From positions 1 to 64,000 of the forward strand of contig JAAZNU010000021.1 in NCBI GenBank assembly GCA_012798135.1: a stretch of DNA of 64,000 nucleotides, in the 5' to 3' direction. Positions within the stretch are counted from its first letter, which is position 1; each line of letters starts with the position of its first letter. A program made the position numbers and the translations under genes. Source of the stretch: Veillonellaceae bacterium (GTDB taxonomy: Bacteria; Bacillota_C; Negativicutes; UBA1444). The notes beneath the pieces were generated by a model, which made no database searches, had not been told where the DNA came from, and was given only the letters and a program-made list of their open reading frames with translations. Positions 23,763-34,889 of the stretch are shown here, in pieces.

Positions 23763-24569
23763 TTGATAAAGAGCTGGAACGAACTGTTGCGCGTGCTTTG
23801 GCGCTATCGACATATGATTTGCCATTTGACGGCCAGCCAATTGGTCCAACGTTACCGGGGATCGTTTCTCGGTATCCTGTGGACATTGGTGCAGCCGCTT
23901 CTGATGCTGGGAATTTATAGCTTTGTCTTCGGCGCCATCTTTCGTCCCCGCTGGATGGCGGAAGGCGGGGGAACTTCCTTTACCTTGGTGCTTTTCTGTG
24001 GATTGACGGTCTACGGATTTTTTTCCGATTCCCTATCCCGCTCGACCGGATTGATTACGGGGAACCCGAACTATGTAAAGAAAATCATTTTTCCGCTGGA
24101 AGTCCTGGCCGTCACCAACGTAATGGCTTCGTTCGTGCAAAGCCTGGCGGGATTCGGCATATTGCTGCTGGCGCAGCTTTGGCTGCATGGGTTTGCGCCC
24201 TGGACTGTAGTGCTGTTTCCGTTGGCTTTTTTGCCGCTGTTCCTGATCACGCTGTCACTGTGTTGGTTTTTTTCCTCATTGAGCGTATATTTTCGGGATA
24301 TGGAAAACATAATGGGGCTAATCCTCTCGGGACTCATGTTCCTCAGCCCCGTGTTCTATTCATTGCAAGCGGTGCCGGAAAAAGTGCGGCCGCTATTTTA
24401 CCTGAATCCGGTGACCTGGGCGGTGGAGGATTTGCGCCGGGTGCTGCTGTGGGGCGAAAGCCTGGACTGGCGGATCTGGGGGTTGCAGCTTTGCTTCGCC
24501 GGAATCTTGCTGGGCCTGGCGTATCGTTGGTTCAAAAAGTTGCAGCCCGGATTCGCCGATGTGCTGTAA
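23763..24569 (+). CDS. wzm: ABC-2 polysaccharide exporter permease
   Basis: 268 aa with six predicted membrane spans (about 30-52, 70-90, 108-132, 140-165, 172-192, 232-252). The N-terminal SQLVQRYRGSFLGILWTLVQ and the ...SGLMFLSPVFYSLQAVPE segment are characteristic of Wzm/TagG-type O-antigen exporter permeases. TTG start at 23763 after AGGTGA. Paired with the ATPase gene 16 nt downstream. Together they move an undecaprenyl-linked glycan across the inner membrane. Confidence 0.93.
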   Translation: MIKSWNELLRVLWRYRHMICHLTASQLVQRYRGSFLGILWTLVQPLLMLGIYSFVFGAIFRPRWMAEGGGTSFTLVLFCGLTVYGFFSDSLSRSTGLITGNPNYVKKIIFPLEVLAVTNVMASFVQSLAGFGILLLAQLWLHGFAPWTVVLFPLAFLPLFLITLSLCWFFSSLSVYFRDMENIMGLILSGLMFLSPVFYSLQAVPEKVRPLFYLNPVTWAVEDLRRVLLWGESLDWRIWGLQLCFAGILLGLAYRWFKKLQPGFADVL

Positions 24570-24585
24570 GGTAAGGGGGAGCTCC

Positions 24586-25950
24586 ATGCGCAAGCCGATT
24601 TTGCAGGCGGCGGGACTGGGCAAGTATTACGGCCTGTATGATTCGCCGTTGCAACGGATGGCGGATCTGCTTTGGCATAAACGGCAAAATGGTTTTTGGG
24701 CCCTCCGCAATGTGAACTTCGATGTAGCAGCGGGGGAAAGTTTTGCGATCATCGGCCGCAACGGCGGTGGCAAAAGCACGCTGTTGCAGTTGATTGCCGG
24801 GGTGCTGCAGCCGACGGAAGGCGTTCTGGACGTGAACGGCAGCGTATCGGCTCTGCTGGAGCTGGGCAGCGGCTTTCATCCGGAATTCACCGGCCGGGAA
24901 AACGTGTTCCTGTATGGCGATCTGCACGGCATTCCCCGGCAGGAAATGAAAGCGCGTTTTGACGAGATCGTTGCCTTCGCGGAGATCGGTTCGTTTTTGG
25001 ACCAGCCCGTGAAATATTATTCCAGCGGCATGTTTGTGCGTCTGGCTTTTGCCGTGGCGACTTCCATGTCGGCGGAGCTGCTGCTCATCGACGAGGCCCT
25101 GGCGGTCGGCGACGTTTTTTTTCGACAGAAATGCTATGACCGGCTGGAAACGCTACGACGCCAAGGGACGGCCATCATCCTGGTTTCTCACGCCATGGGC
25201 GAGGTTCAGGAGTTTTGCCAGCGGGCGCTGTTATTGCAGGAGGGCGCACCGGTCTATCTGGGGAAGGTGCAAGAGGCGGTCAACCGCTATTATCTGCTGT
25301 ACACCGACCCGGCAGCGGCCATCGCCGGCGGAATGACGGACTCGACCGACGGAACATCGGCGGGAGTTCCGGGAGGATGCGCCGGGGATGACAGCCGGTC
25401 CGGCCTGATTTTGGCGGCGGAAGCCCGCGAGGTATCCAACGGGGAGGCCACGTTCGTCGGCATTTCGTTGTGCCGGCCCGACGAATCGCCCTGCCGGATT
25501 TTCGCCCAAGGCGATACCGTGGTTTGCACTTACGCGTTCGACGTGCACAGACCGGGCGAGGTGCCGGTGACCGGACTGGTGCTGCGCAACGACAAAAATA
25601 TCGTCGTACACGGCAAAAGCTCCCTGATGACGACGGCGAAAGCCGAGAGCAACCGGACGCAACCGGGACGGATCGTCTGCCGCCAGGAGATCCGGCTGAA
25701 TCTGGCGGTAGGCGAGTATACGATCGAGGCCGGGTTGGGGTTCCTGGACCAAAGCATCTATGACCGGCGGCAATTTTTGCCGCACGAAGAGGTGGAAGCG
25801 GCACAATCGCGATCCTGCGTGGTATCGGCAGCGGCGATGCTGGCGGTCGTCCGGCGAAAATCCGGGGAGCCGATGCAGCTGACGCATCACGGACTGTGCG
25901 ACTTGCCGGGAACGATGCACATCTTTTGGCAGGACGAGGAGGATTTATAA
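24586..25950 (+). CDS. wzt: ABC polysaccharide exporter ATPase with glycan-binding C domain
   Basis: 454 aa. ATG 24586 after AAGGGGGAG. Residues 1-245 are the nucleotide-binding domain: GRNGGGKST Walker A (about 62-70), an ABC signature reduced to YYSSGMFVRLAFAVA, Walker B ELLLIDEALAVGD and the switch His in LVSHAM. Residues 290-454 form the Wzt_C beta-sandwich (ISLCRPDESPCRIFAQGDTV, GLVLRNDKNIVVHGK), which in O-antigen exporters recognises the modified non-reducing end of the chain. That fits the nearby methyltransferase, which could cap the chain. Confidence 0.93.
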   Translation: MRKPILQAAGLGKYYGLYDSPLQRMADLLWHKRQNGFWALRNVNFDVAAGESFAIIGRNGGGKSTLLQLIAGVLQPTEGVLDVNGSVSALLELGSGFHPEFTGRENVFLYGDLHGIPRQEMKARFDEIVAFAEIGSFLDQPVKYYSSGMFVRLAFAVATSMSAELLLIDEALAVGDVFFRQKCYDRLETLRRQGTAIILVSHAMGEVQEFCQRALLLQEGAPVYLGKVQEAVNRYYLLYTDPAAAIAGGMTDSTDGTSAGVPGGCAGDDSRSGLILAAEAREVSNGEATFVGISLCRPDESPCRIFAQGDTVVCTYAFDVHRPGEVPVTGLVLRNDKNIVVHGKSSLMTTAKAESNRTQPGRIVCRQEIRLNLAVGEYTIEAGLGFLDQSIYDRRQFLPHEEVEAAQSRSCVVSAAAMLAVVRRKSGEPMQLTHHGLCDLPGTMHIFWQDEEDL

Positions 25951-25957
25951 AAAAAAA

Positions 25958-26020
25958 AAGTAAAAATTTACTTAAAAGTGAAAAGGAATATTTCATTTTG
26001 GAGCGAATCAAGATATAATA
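25958..26020 (+). promoter_or_regulatory. AT-rich gap with hairpin and possible promoter before gmd
   Basis: After an A-run, the palindrome AAGTAAA-AA-TTTACTT (25958-25973) may weakly end the wzm-wzt transcript. TATAAT at 26015-26020 has only a poor -35 (TTCATT, 25993-25998). It probably provides a secondary start for gmd. Confidence 0.4.
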
Positions 26021-26069
26021 CATAATGAGTATGAGCCAAGAGAATGACCATTTTGAAAGGATAGTGCGA

Positions 26070-27164
<1,095 letters not shown>

Positions 27165-28116
27165 CCCGGAGGAACGTCGGCGACGACAATATCCGGATCC
27201 GGGGGAAGATCGGCGGGAAGAGGATTGGTGGGATGCTCATGCCGAGATTGTTGAGAGTGTGTGGGCAATGCCGGAGCCCTTGCGCAATGCGATCCGACAG
27301 CCGTATTTACGGCGGGCGGCCCGGTTTTTTTCCACCGCGACGACGCATCGCCCGGTGGAAATTCTCGAGGTGGGCTGCGGCAGCGGTTGGGTAGGCCAGA
27401 TGCTGGCCGAGGAAGGTTCCCTGCATATTACGGGAATCGACCTGTCGCAGCGCCAGCTCGAATTGGCCGAACGCAATGCGGCGCAAAAAGGCCTGCAACA
27501 CTGTTGCAGGTATGAACGGGCCAATCTGGCCGACTATGTGGTCGGCAGGCAACGGCAGTTCCACGGTGTGATCCTCCATGCGATCCTGCATCATTTGTCT
27601 TGGGATGAGATGGACAAAGTGATGTCGGAGATCGCCAGGATCGGATCAGGCACTCGTGTATATATATATGAACCCGTGCATCTGGAGCGCCTTCCGCCGG
27701 CGCCGACCTGGTTCAAACGATGCATGTGGGCCCCTCTGAAGGCGGCGCAAACACGAGCCGCGCACTATGGGACTGTTCGAGAGGGAGCAAAAATCGAAGC
27801 GTTAAATCAGGCTTGTCGTGAAGCGCAATCCAACGGTTGGGTGCTTTCCCCAAAAGAAATTGTGTTTCACGAGCAGGAATTTTTAACGTGGTTATCGAAG
27901 AGAGTGGATGTATATCGACAGACCTTATGCAATCATGTTTCCATTCCTGTGGCGCAGGCGGCATGCTTTTATCCGGATGACCGGTTCTGGCGGGATATGA
28001 GGAACTGGATCTTACCGTGGAGCATGGCGATGGATCGTCTGCTGGGAAGCACCGGGCTGATACGCCGGGTAGCAGAGGATTATGTGTTCATGGGGTATGA
28101 GTGTGCTGTCAAATAG

Positions 28117-28310
28117 AAGAGTGTTGATCGATTCCGGGTTACGTTCCGCTGGGTAACAATAGGCAACAAGGCGGGCGGACCGGGAGAGCGGGACACGATT
28201 CAGGAGGTGACGCCATCTAATAGGTGGGGACATGAAGATAGGAATGCTTCGGTCCAAGTCGGTTATCGGATCACAAAAAAAATAGTTTATAACAAGAAGG
28301 AGGAAATTTG
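28117..28310 (+). promoter_or_regulatory. Long untranslated leader of the RTX gene
   Basis: 194 nt without a gene. An end-closing helix is possible between TGATCGAT (28125-28132) and ATCGGATCA (28265-28273) with one bulged G, and smaller hairpins lie inside (GTTAC/GTAAC; CCATC/GGTGG). AGAAGGAGG lies 7 nt before the ATG at 28311. No clear promoter hexamers were seen. The region may be a folded 5' leader that stabilises a highly expressed mRNA; I recognise no riboswitch family. Confidence 0.4.
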
Positions 28311-31199
28311 ATGTCTACTATTACTTTCGGACTTGTTGCAGATGCGCATAATTATGCCAATTTGTCGGTGAATCCTGTTGGCTGGAATGCAGAGCAGAAG
28401 GTGTTCTGGGGCAATACAGCGGCTGATTTGTTTGCGTTTACGAACGATGAAATGGTTACGGCTTTCACCACTGGGCAGATGACTCTTCAAGGCGGTGGCG
28501 GCGCCGACACATTATCTTTCTCAGCGGCAGATGGGAATGATCTGACATTTAATTTTGGCTATCTGGATTTTTCCAAATCCGGGCAAACTTATCACGTCGA
28601 AGGCTCTGATTTTAATGACACTTTCCAATGGACGGGCTCAAACAGCACGAAATTCACGGCGATTGACGGCGGAGCAGGAAATGATACATTGACCTTTGCC
28701 GGTGCGACGTCGGGAGTCAAGATTAATTTGTCCGACTCCATCTTCGCGAACTTGGAAAATATCATTGGTAGTTCCTACGCGGATACTTTGAATGGTTCCT
28801 CAATTAGCGAAGTAATTGATGGCGCCGGGGGAAAAGACCGCCTCTGGGGCGGCGCTGGTTCTGTCGCTGACGTTCTCACAGGTGGCGCGGATGCCGATAC
28901 CTATTATTTCGGAACGGGTGAAGGTGCGGATACGATTACCGGGAGCACGACCGACAACGCAAATGATGTTGTTCGCTTGAACGGTGTGAACTTCGCAGAC
29001 TTGACCTTTGGGCAACTTGTATCTGCTTCTGATACTGAAGCCGTTATTGGATTTAAGGATACCACTGGGTATTCCGGGACTTTAACGTTGGCTGATTTCC
29101 AAACATATAGCAATGACGCCGCGAAACGGGTAAATAAATTTATCACCGATGATTTGACTTTTGGTTTGGCGATTGCCTCGAATACCGCAACTAATTTGAC
29201 GGGTACCACGTTGGCGGATTATCTGCTTGGTGGCACCGGTGCTGATACCCTGACTGCTGGCGCTAGCGATAGTCTCTTCGGCGGCGCGGGAAATGACATA
29301 CTGAACTATTTCGCAACGGCTGCGTACTTTGATGGCGGTTCCAATGTTGCCGGCGGTGATACCTTGACTGCTGCGACCCTCACGGCCGGCGTCGAAATTA
29401 ACCTTTATGACAGCAAGTTCAAGAATATTGAAGTTTTGAATGGTAGCAGTCTCAATGATACTCTTCGGGGTTCAACTGTTGCAGAAGCCATTCTGGGTGT
29501 TGATGGCGCTGACATTCTTTGGGGTGGTGAAGGCGCAGCGAATGACACACTTACAGGTGGAGTTGGTGCTGATACCTTCTGGTTTAAGGCTAATGAAGGC
29601 CTGGATTCGATTGTTGTCGAAGCGACTACGGCAAACGCGAAATCGGATGTTGTTCGCTTGGACGGCTTGAATTTTGCTGATTTGACTTTTGGTGTTGTAA
29701 ATGCAGCAAATGATGGGATTATCGGGTTCAAAGATACCACCGGCTATGAAGGCTCACTGACAATCGGCAATTTTGCCCAATTTAGCAACTCGGCAGCCAA
29801 TCGTATCAATAAGTTTGTTACTGATGACTTGACATTCGGCCTGGCTATTGCGACCGCCACTTCGACATCTCTGGCCGGAACTACTCTCAACGAGTACTTG
29901 ATGGGCGGAGTAGGCAATGACACGTTGACTGCTGGCGCCGGCGACACACTCTTCGGTGGAGTTGGAAATGATATTCTCAACTACTTCGCAACTGCATCGT
30001 CTTTCGATGGCGGCGCTAATGATGATACCCTGACGGGTGTCAACTTGACCAGCGCTATGGATGTCAACCTTTACGACAGTGCGATCAAGAATATTGAGGT
30101 GTTGGTGGGCACTAGCCTGAATGACGTTCTGCGCGGTTCGACTCTCAACAACACGCTGGAAGGCGGTCGGGGAGCGGATCATCTGTGGGGCAACCAAGGC
30201 AATGATGTGCTGACTGGTGGAGCTGGGGCCGATACTTATTGGTTCGGTCAGCTTGATGGAATTGATACGATCACTGAAGGCGGGGCCAATGATGCAAGTG
30301 ACGTAGTAAAATTCAAGGAACTGACTTTCAGCCAACTGACCTTCGGAATGGATGCAACAAAAGAAGATCTGGAAATTACCGTTGATGGCGATTCTGCGAC
30401 CAAGCTTGTCTTGACAGACTGGGTCATCAACCGTAACGCCACGAATTCGAATCGCATCAGCACTTTTGTCACGGAAGATTTGACGTTTGGTTTGGCGATC
30501 GCCAATGATGACGGCGGAAATCTCTGGGGCACAGCGCAAGCTGATTGGATTGTCGGTGGTGCTGGAGCCGACTCGATCGGCGCTTCTGCCGGAGCGGATA
30601 CCATTTCTACTGCGGCCGGCGACGATACTATCACTTATCGTGCGACAGCAGCGACGATTGATGGCGGGGAAGGCACCGACACGTTGAATGCAGCTTCTGC
30701 ATCCGCAGCAGTTGATATTGATTTGCGAAATGTCGACGCAACATTGACCAACTTCGCCAATATTGAATATGTTGCTGGCTCGTTGTACAATGACATTCTG
30801 CGTGGCTCTTCGAATGCTGAAACCCTTGTTGGCGGCTCTGGTAATGACGCACTGTGGGGCGCAGCAGAAAACGATACTTTAGAGGGTGGCGCAGGAGCAG
30901 ATACTTACTGGTTCGGCGGTAGCGACGGATCGGATGTTATTGTTTCGGCTACGACCAACAGTATTGATACTGTGGTGTTCTCCTCAATCAATGGAGTCCA
31001 AATTGGCGGTGCTGATTTGAAAACGGTTGAACTTAGCGGCGACAATTTGGTGATTACTTTGTCAACTGATGATTCGTTGACATTGAATGACTGGAACCTC
31101 GGTTCCGGCAACAAACTCAACAAGTTCAACTTTGGTGACAATGGCAATTACTCCCTGGCCTTCACCGATGGAGCAGCCGTTTGGACCAAACTTAGCTAA
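28311..31199 (+). CDS. RTX-repeat calcium-binding surface protein, probable type I secretion substrate
   Basis: 962 aa with no signal peptide and no cysteine seen, both typical of type I-secreted RTX proteins. About four tandem units of roughly 215-225 residues start near 60, 281, 506 and 721. Each contains GGxGxD-type nonapeptides (GGTGADTL, GGAGNDIL, GGAGADTYWF) and ends in NKF-(I/V)-T-(D/E)-DLTFGLAIA; the last copy ends at SLAFTDGAAVWTKLS. Calcium binding after export should fold the repeats. The size, monotony and strong ribosome site fit an S-layer-like or adhesin protein, not an enzyme; no catalytic domain is seen. The N-x-S/T sequons are numerous. The downstream exporter and GT41 genes suggest it is exported and perhaps glycosylated. 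Codon use is AT-richer than its neighbours. Confidence 0.88.
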   Translation: MSTITFGLVADAHNYANLSVNPVGWNAEQKVFWGNTAADLFAFTNDEMVTAFTTGQMTLQGGGGADTLSFSAADGNDLTFNFGYLDFSKSGQTYHVEGSDFNDTFQWTGSNSTKFTAIDGGAGNDTLTFAGATSGVKINLSDSIFANLENIIGSSYADTLNGSSISEVIDGAGGKDRLWGGAGSVADVLTGGADADTYYFGTGEGADTITGSTTDNANDVVRLNGVNFADLTFGQLVSASDTEAVIGFKDTTGYSGTLTLADFQTYSNDAAKRVNKFITDDLTFGLAIASNTATNLTGTTLADYLLGGTGADTLTAGASDSLFGGAGNDILNYFATAAYFDGGSNVAGGDTLTAATLTAGVEINLYDSKFKNIEVLNGSSLNDTLRGSTVAEAILGVDGADILWGGEGAANDTLTGGVGADTFWFKANEGLDSIVVEATTANAKSDVVRLDGLNFADLTFGVVNAANDGIIGFKDTTGYEGSLTIGNFAQFSNSAANRINKFVTDDLTFGLAIATATSTSLAGTTLNEYLMGGVGNDTLTAGAGDTLFGGVGNDILNYFATASSFDGGANDDTLTGVNLTSAMDVNLYDSAIKNIEVLVGTSLNDVLRGSTLNNTLEGGRGADHLWGNQGNDVLTGGAGADTYWFGQLDGIDTITEGGANDASDVVKFKELTFSQLTFGMDATKEDLEITVDGDSATKLVLTDWVINRNATNSNRISTFVTEDLTFGLAIANDDGGNLWGTAQADWIVGGAGADSIGASAGADTISTAAGDDTITYRATAATIDGGEGTDTLNAASASAAVDIDLRNVDATLTNFANIEYVAGSLYNDILRGSSNAETLVGGSGNDALWGAAENDTLEGGAGADTYWFGGSDGSDVIVSATTNSIDTVVFSSINGVQIGGADLKTVELSGDNLVITLSTDDSLTLNDWNLGSGNKLNKFNFGDNGNYSLAFTDGAAVWTKLS

Positions 31200-31224
31200 T
31201 CGTATCCTTTGATTCCGAGTCTCG

Positions 31225-31262
31225 GAGCCGGGCTGGATGTTGTTCCAGCCCGGCTCTATTTT
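31225..31262 (+). terminator. Strong rho-independent terminator after the RTX gene
   Basis: GAGCCGGGCTGGA (31225-31237) pairs with TCCAGCCCGGCTC (31244-31256): 13 perfect pairs, 6-nt loop, then TATTTTAATTT. It isolates the RTX mRNA from the exporter operon, consistent with higher expression of the substrate. Confidence 0.93.
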
Positions 31263-31297
31263 AATTTGCGGCTTGTACAGTCAATTGACTTTTCCAG

Positions 31298-31326
31298 GTG
31301 ACGAAAGCGACATAAATTGGTATAAT
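31298..31326 (+). promoter_or_regulatory. Promoter of the type I secretion operon
   Basis: GTGACG (31298-31303), 17-nt spacer, extended -10 TGGTATAAT (hexamer 31321-31326). It lies about 40 nt before the first exporter gene and downstream of the RTX terminator. Confidence 0.75.
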
Positions 31327-31367
31327 ACAAAAATAGGACTGCGATTCGATCAGAAAAGAGGAGTTAC

Positions 31368-33500
31368 ATGCCGCAACCACCAGAATTCCAAGATAAACCG
31401 GAGCCGTTATTGGCTTGTCTATTGGCCGTGGGACAATTATTCGGCATGACCGACGAAAACCAGCTGCAGTGGATTTGGGCGGCAACCGCCGACGCCGACG
31501 AATGGACGAAGGTCCAGACTGTGGCCCGGCAGCTGAACTGGCGGTTGGAGCAGCTGACGCCGGTACCGGGAGCGCCCTTACGTCTGCCCATCCCCACGCT
31601 CGGCATTCTCAAAGCCGGCGGGTATTGCCTGTTGGGGCAGAAAATCGGCACGAAGATCAATGTTTTTTCGCCGGTGACCGGACCGGGACTGGAACCGGTT
31701 GAGGCGGTGCTCCAAGCCTGCGAACCGACTTTTTGGGGATTTTATCCGCCGTTTACCTGGAAAAGCTGGCTGCATAAATATAGTCTCGACTGGTTTTTGA
31801 CCGTCATCTTGCATTATCGGCACTATTTCTGGGAGATCATTTTGGCGGCATTCTTCCTGCAGACCTTTGGCATCCTGACGCCGCTGTTCACCCAAGTCAT
31901 CATCGACAAGGTCGTCGGCAACGCGGGCATCTCCACCTTGAATGTGCTGGGCATCGCCCTGATTGTGCTGTATCTGTTCCAGGCCGGCATGGGAATGTTT
32001 CGAACCTATCTGTTTACGCATATCACGACCAAGCTGGATGTCATTCTGGGCACACGCCTGTTTCGTCATCTGGTGTCTTTGCCATTGCCCTATTTTGAAA
32101 ACCGGCGGGTCGGCGATACCATGATGCGCGTGGGCGCGTTGAACAGCATCCGTAGTTTTTTGACCGGATCGACCATTACATTGTCGCTGGATGTTGTTTT
32201 TTCCTTGGTTTTTTTATTGGTGATGCTGTTTTACAGCGTTTCCCTGACTTTGCTGCTGATGCTGTTTTTGCCGCTGTTCTTCCTTCTGAACTATTTCGCC
32301 ACGCCGCTGTTCCGACGTCGAATCGAGGCTGTCTGGGTCGCGGGCGCCGAGAAAAACAGTTTCGTTGTCGAAGCGATCACCGGCTTCAGCACGGTGAAAA
32401 GCATGGCGATCGAACCCCGATTCAAAGCCCGTTGGGAAGAATTGGTCGCCGGCAACGCGGCTGCGAACTTTAGTACAACAACCTTCCAATTGGGGTTGGG
32501 GAGTGTTTCTTCATTCCTGCAGCAGTTATCCACGTTGACGATCCTGTGGTTGGGCGGCAACAAGGTGATGCAGGGCGAACTGACGCTGGGGCAGCTGATC
32601 GCGTTCCAGATGTTGGCGGCCCAGTTCATCGGTCCCATCATGACGCTGATGACTTCCTGGCAAAGCGTACAGCAATCGGGTTTGGCCATGGAACGGATGT
32701 CCGATATTCTGCATAGCGCTCAGGAGCCAGTCTTGGCGCCGCTGCGGCAGAAATTGCCGGCGATCCGCGGTGCGGTCCGGATCGAAAATTTGGTGTTTCG
32801 ATACCGGGCGGATCTGGAGCCGGTGGTGCGGGGCATTTCGATCGAGATTCCGGCCGGTGCCAGGGTGGGGATCGTCGGCCGTTCCGGCTCCGGCAAGAGT
32901 ACGTTGGCAAAATTGCTGCAGCGCCTCTATGCGCCCGAGCAAGGGGAGCTATATATCGATGGCATCCCGACGGGCAAGATAGAGCCGCAATGGCTGCGTC
33001 GCCAAATCGGCGTTGTCTTGCAGGAAAATTATCTGTTTAACGGCAGTATCCGGGACAATATCGCCCTCACGCGTCCCAGCGCGGGCATGGAGGAGGTGTT
33101 GGCGGCGGCGAGGCTGGCCGGGGCTCATGAGTTTATCCTGGAATTGCCGGAGGGCTACGACACCAAGGCCGGCGAACGCGGCGCCGCGCTGTCGGGCGGA
33201 CAGCGGCAGCGTATCGCCATTGCCCGGGCGTTGCTCAACAATCCGCGGATTTTGATTTTCGACGAGGCGACCAGCGCCCTGGATTACGAATCGGAGCGGA
33301 TCCTGATGCAGAACCTGGGCGCCATTTGCCAAGGACGCACGGTGTTTTTCATCGCGCACCGCATGTCGACCGTGCGGCGCAGCGATATCATCCTCGTGAT
33401 GGAGCAGGGGCGCATAGTGGAAACCGGGACGCATGAAACCCTTTTGGCGGCGAAAGGCTTGTATGCCCATCTATATCAACAGCAGGAAGGTTTGCGATGA
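31368..33500 (+). CDS. Type I secretion ABC exporter (HlyB-like), first copy
   Basis: 710 aa. Residues 1-135 are a C39-like domain without the catalytic cysteine arrangement (as in HlyB, a substrate-docking domain). Residues 150-430 hold six membrane spans of the ABC exporter core (GILTPLFTQVIIDKVV is typical). Residues 475-705 are the ATPase: GRSGSGKST Walker A, VVLQENYLFNGSIRDNIA Q-loop, LSGGQRQRIAIARAL signature, ILIFDEATSALD Walker B and IAHRMST switch. Overlaps the HlyD gene by 4 nt. Expected to export the RTX protein with HlyD and an outer-membrane TolC not present in the window. Confidence 0.93.
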   Translation: MPQPPEFQDKPEPLLACLLAVGQLFGMTDENQLQWIWAATADADEWTKVQTVARQLNWRLEQLTPVPGAPLRLPIPTLGILKAGGYCLLGQKIGTKINVFSPVTGPGLEPVEAVLQACEPTFWGFYPPFTWKSWLHKYSLDWFLTVILHYRHYFWEIILAAFFLQTFGILTPLFTQVIIDKVVGNAGISTLNVLGIALIVLYLFQAGMGMFRTYLFTHITTKLDVILGTRLFRHLVSLPLPYFENRRVGDTMMRVGALNSIRSFLTGSTITLSLDVVFSLVFLLVMLFYSVSLTLLLMLFLPLFFLLNYFATPLFRRRIEAVWVAGAEKNSFVVEAITGFSTVKSMAIEPRFKARWEELVAGNAAANFSTTTFQLGLGSVSSFLQQLSTLTILWLGGNKVMQGELTLGQLIAFQMLAAQFIGPIMTLMTSWQSVQQSGLAMERMSDILHSAQEPVLAPLRQKLPAIRGAVRIENLVFRYRADLEPVVRGISIEIPAGARVGIVGRSGSGKSTLAKLLQRLYAPEQGELYIDGIPTGKIEPQWLRRQIGVVLQENYLFNGSIRDNIALTRPSAGMEEVLAAARLAGAHEFILELPEGYDTKAGERGAALSGGQRQRIAIARALLNNPRILIFDEATSALDYESERILMQNLGAICQGRTVFFIAHRMSTVRRSDIILVMEQGRIVETGTHETLLAAKGLYAHLYQQQEGLR

Positions 33501-34888
33501 TGAAACAGATAAAGCAGAAACTGCAGCAATGGCTGCAATGGGGCAAACAGTTGGCCGAGCGGTTCGATCAGGCCCAGCGGGAACGGGACGAGAACGAATT
33601 TCTGCCGGCGGTGCTGGAAGTGACGGAGACGCCGCCTTCCCCCATCGCCAGGATCATTCTCTGGACCTTGATGGCGCTGTTGGTAGTCGGTGGGTTGTGG
33701 ACCCTGTTGGGGCATGTGGATGAAGTGGCGGTTGCGCCCGGCAAGATCATCCCCCGGGGACAGGTCAAGGTGATCCAGTCCGAATACAAGGGGAGCATCA
33801 AGTCCATCAAGGTCAAGGACGGACAGCTGGTCAAAGCCGGCGATGTATTGATTGAACTGGACCAGACGGTTTCGGCCGCGGACCTGTCGCAGATGCGCAA
33901 ACAGGTGAACTTCTACCGGCTCCAGTTGGAACGCCTGGAGGCCGAGCAGCTCGGCTTGCCGTTCCAGCCCCAGGTGACGGCGGATATGGACCCTGTCGAC
34001 GTGGCGACGCAGAAAAAACTCTTTGATAGCCGGACCACGGAAATTCGCCACCGGCTGTCCCAGTCGGCAGCGAAAATCGCCGAGCAGCGCGCGCAGCTAC
34101 TGACGGCGGAAACGAACCTGCGCAAGTATACCGAATTGCTGGCTATTGCCGTCGAACGCGAACGACGCATGCAGGAACTGTTGCAGGAAAATGCGGTTTC
34201 GCTGTTTGCCGTGCTGGAATACCAGTCCAAACGAATCGAGCTGGAACAGAACGCGGCGGCGCAGCAATCGGAAATCCAGCGGGTGAGTTCCGCGCTGCAG
34301 CAATCGATGCAGGAATGGGCCGGCATCAAGTCGGAACGCGACAAGGAGATCGCCACGAAGGTCGTGGACGACCGCAAACAATTGCGTGTGTATGAAGAAG
34401 AATTAAAGAAAGCCGAACAAAAGAATCGGCAGTCGACCCTGGTGGCGCCGGTCGACGGCCGGGTCGCGCAGTTGTCCGTGCATACGGTCGGCGGCGTGGT
34501 GACCGAGGCGCAGGCATTGCTGGTCGTGGTGCCGGATGGTACCACCATGGAGGTGGAGGCTTGGGCTGCCAATAAGGATATCGGGTTCCTGCGGGTGGGA
34601 CAGCCTGCGGAAGTAAAGATCGAGACCTTCAATTTCCAGCGCTACGGGACCATTGACGCCACCGTCACGGAAATCAGCGCCGACGCCACCGAGGACAAGG
34701 CCAAGGGGTTGGTATACCGGATGGTGTTGCGGCTAGAGCGGCAGGATGTGGATGTCAGCGGGCAGAATGCGCCGCTCAGCCCCGGCATGAGCGCAACGGC
34801 CGAAATCAAGATTCGCCAGAAACGGATCATCGAGTTCTTCCTCGATCCGTTCCGCAAATACAAGAGCGAAGCCCTCAGGGAGCGTTGA
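33497..34888 (+). CDS. Type I secretion membrane-fusion protein (HlyD-like)
   Basis: 463 aa. Short cytoplasmic N terminus, one membrane span (about 52-72), a lipoyl half-motif (VIQSEYKGSIKSIKVKDGQL), a long periplasmic coiled coil (about 130-310, RRMQELLQENAVSLFAVLEY and flanks), the second lipoyl half (STLVAPVDGRVAQLSVHTVG) and a beta-barrel end with MSATAEIKIRQKRIIEFFLD. Bridges the inner-membrane exporter to an outer-membrane channel, strong evidence of a diderm cell. ATGA overlap with the first exporter; one base before the second. Confidence 0.93.
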   Translation: MMKQIKQKLQQWLQWGKQLAERFDQAQRERDENEFLPAVLEVTETPPSPIARIILWTLMALLVVGGLWTLLGHVDEVAVAPGKIIPRGQVKVIQSEYKGSIKSIKVKDGQLVKAGDVLIELDQTVSAADLSQMRKQVNFYRLQLERLEAEQLGLPFQPQVTADMDPVDVATQKKLFDSRTTEIRHRLSQSAAKIAEQRAQLLTAETNLRKYTELLAIAVERERRMQELLQENAVSLFAVLEYQSKRIELEQNAAAQQSEIQRVSSALQQSMQEWAGIKSERDKEIATKVVDDRKQLRVYEEELKKAEQKNRQSTLVAPVDGRVAQLSVHTVGGVVTEAQALLVVVPDGTTMEVEAWAANKDIGFLRVGQPAEVKIETFNFQRYGTIDATVTEISADATEDKAKGLVYRMVLRLERQDVDVSGQNAPLSPGMSATAEIKIRQKRIIEFFLDPFRKYKSEALRER

Positions 34889-34889
34889 T

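Noticed and set aside
28308..28310. TTG start one codon before the RTX ATG
   Set aside because: The ATG at 28311 has better spacing (7 nt) to AGAAGGAGG; the protein differs by one residue only.
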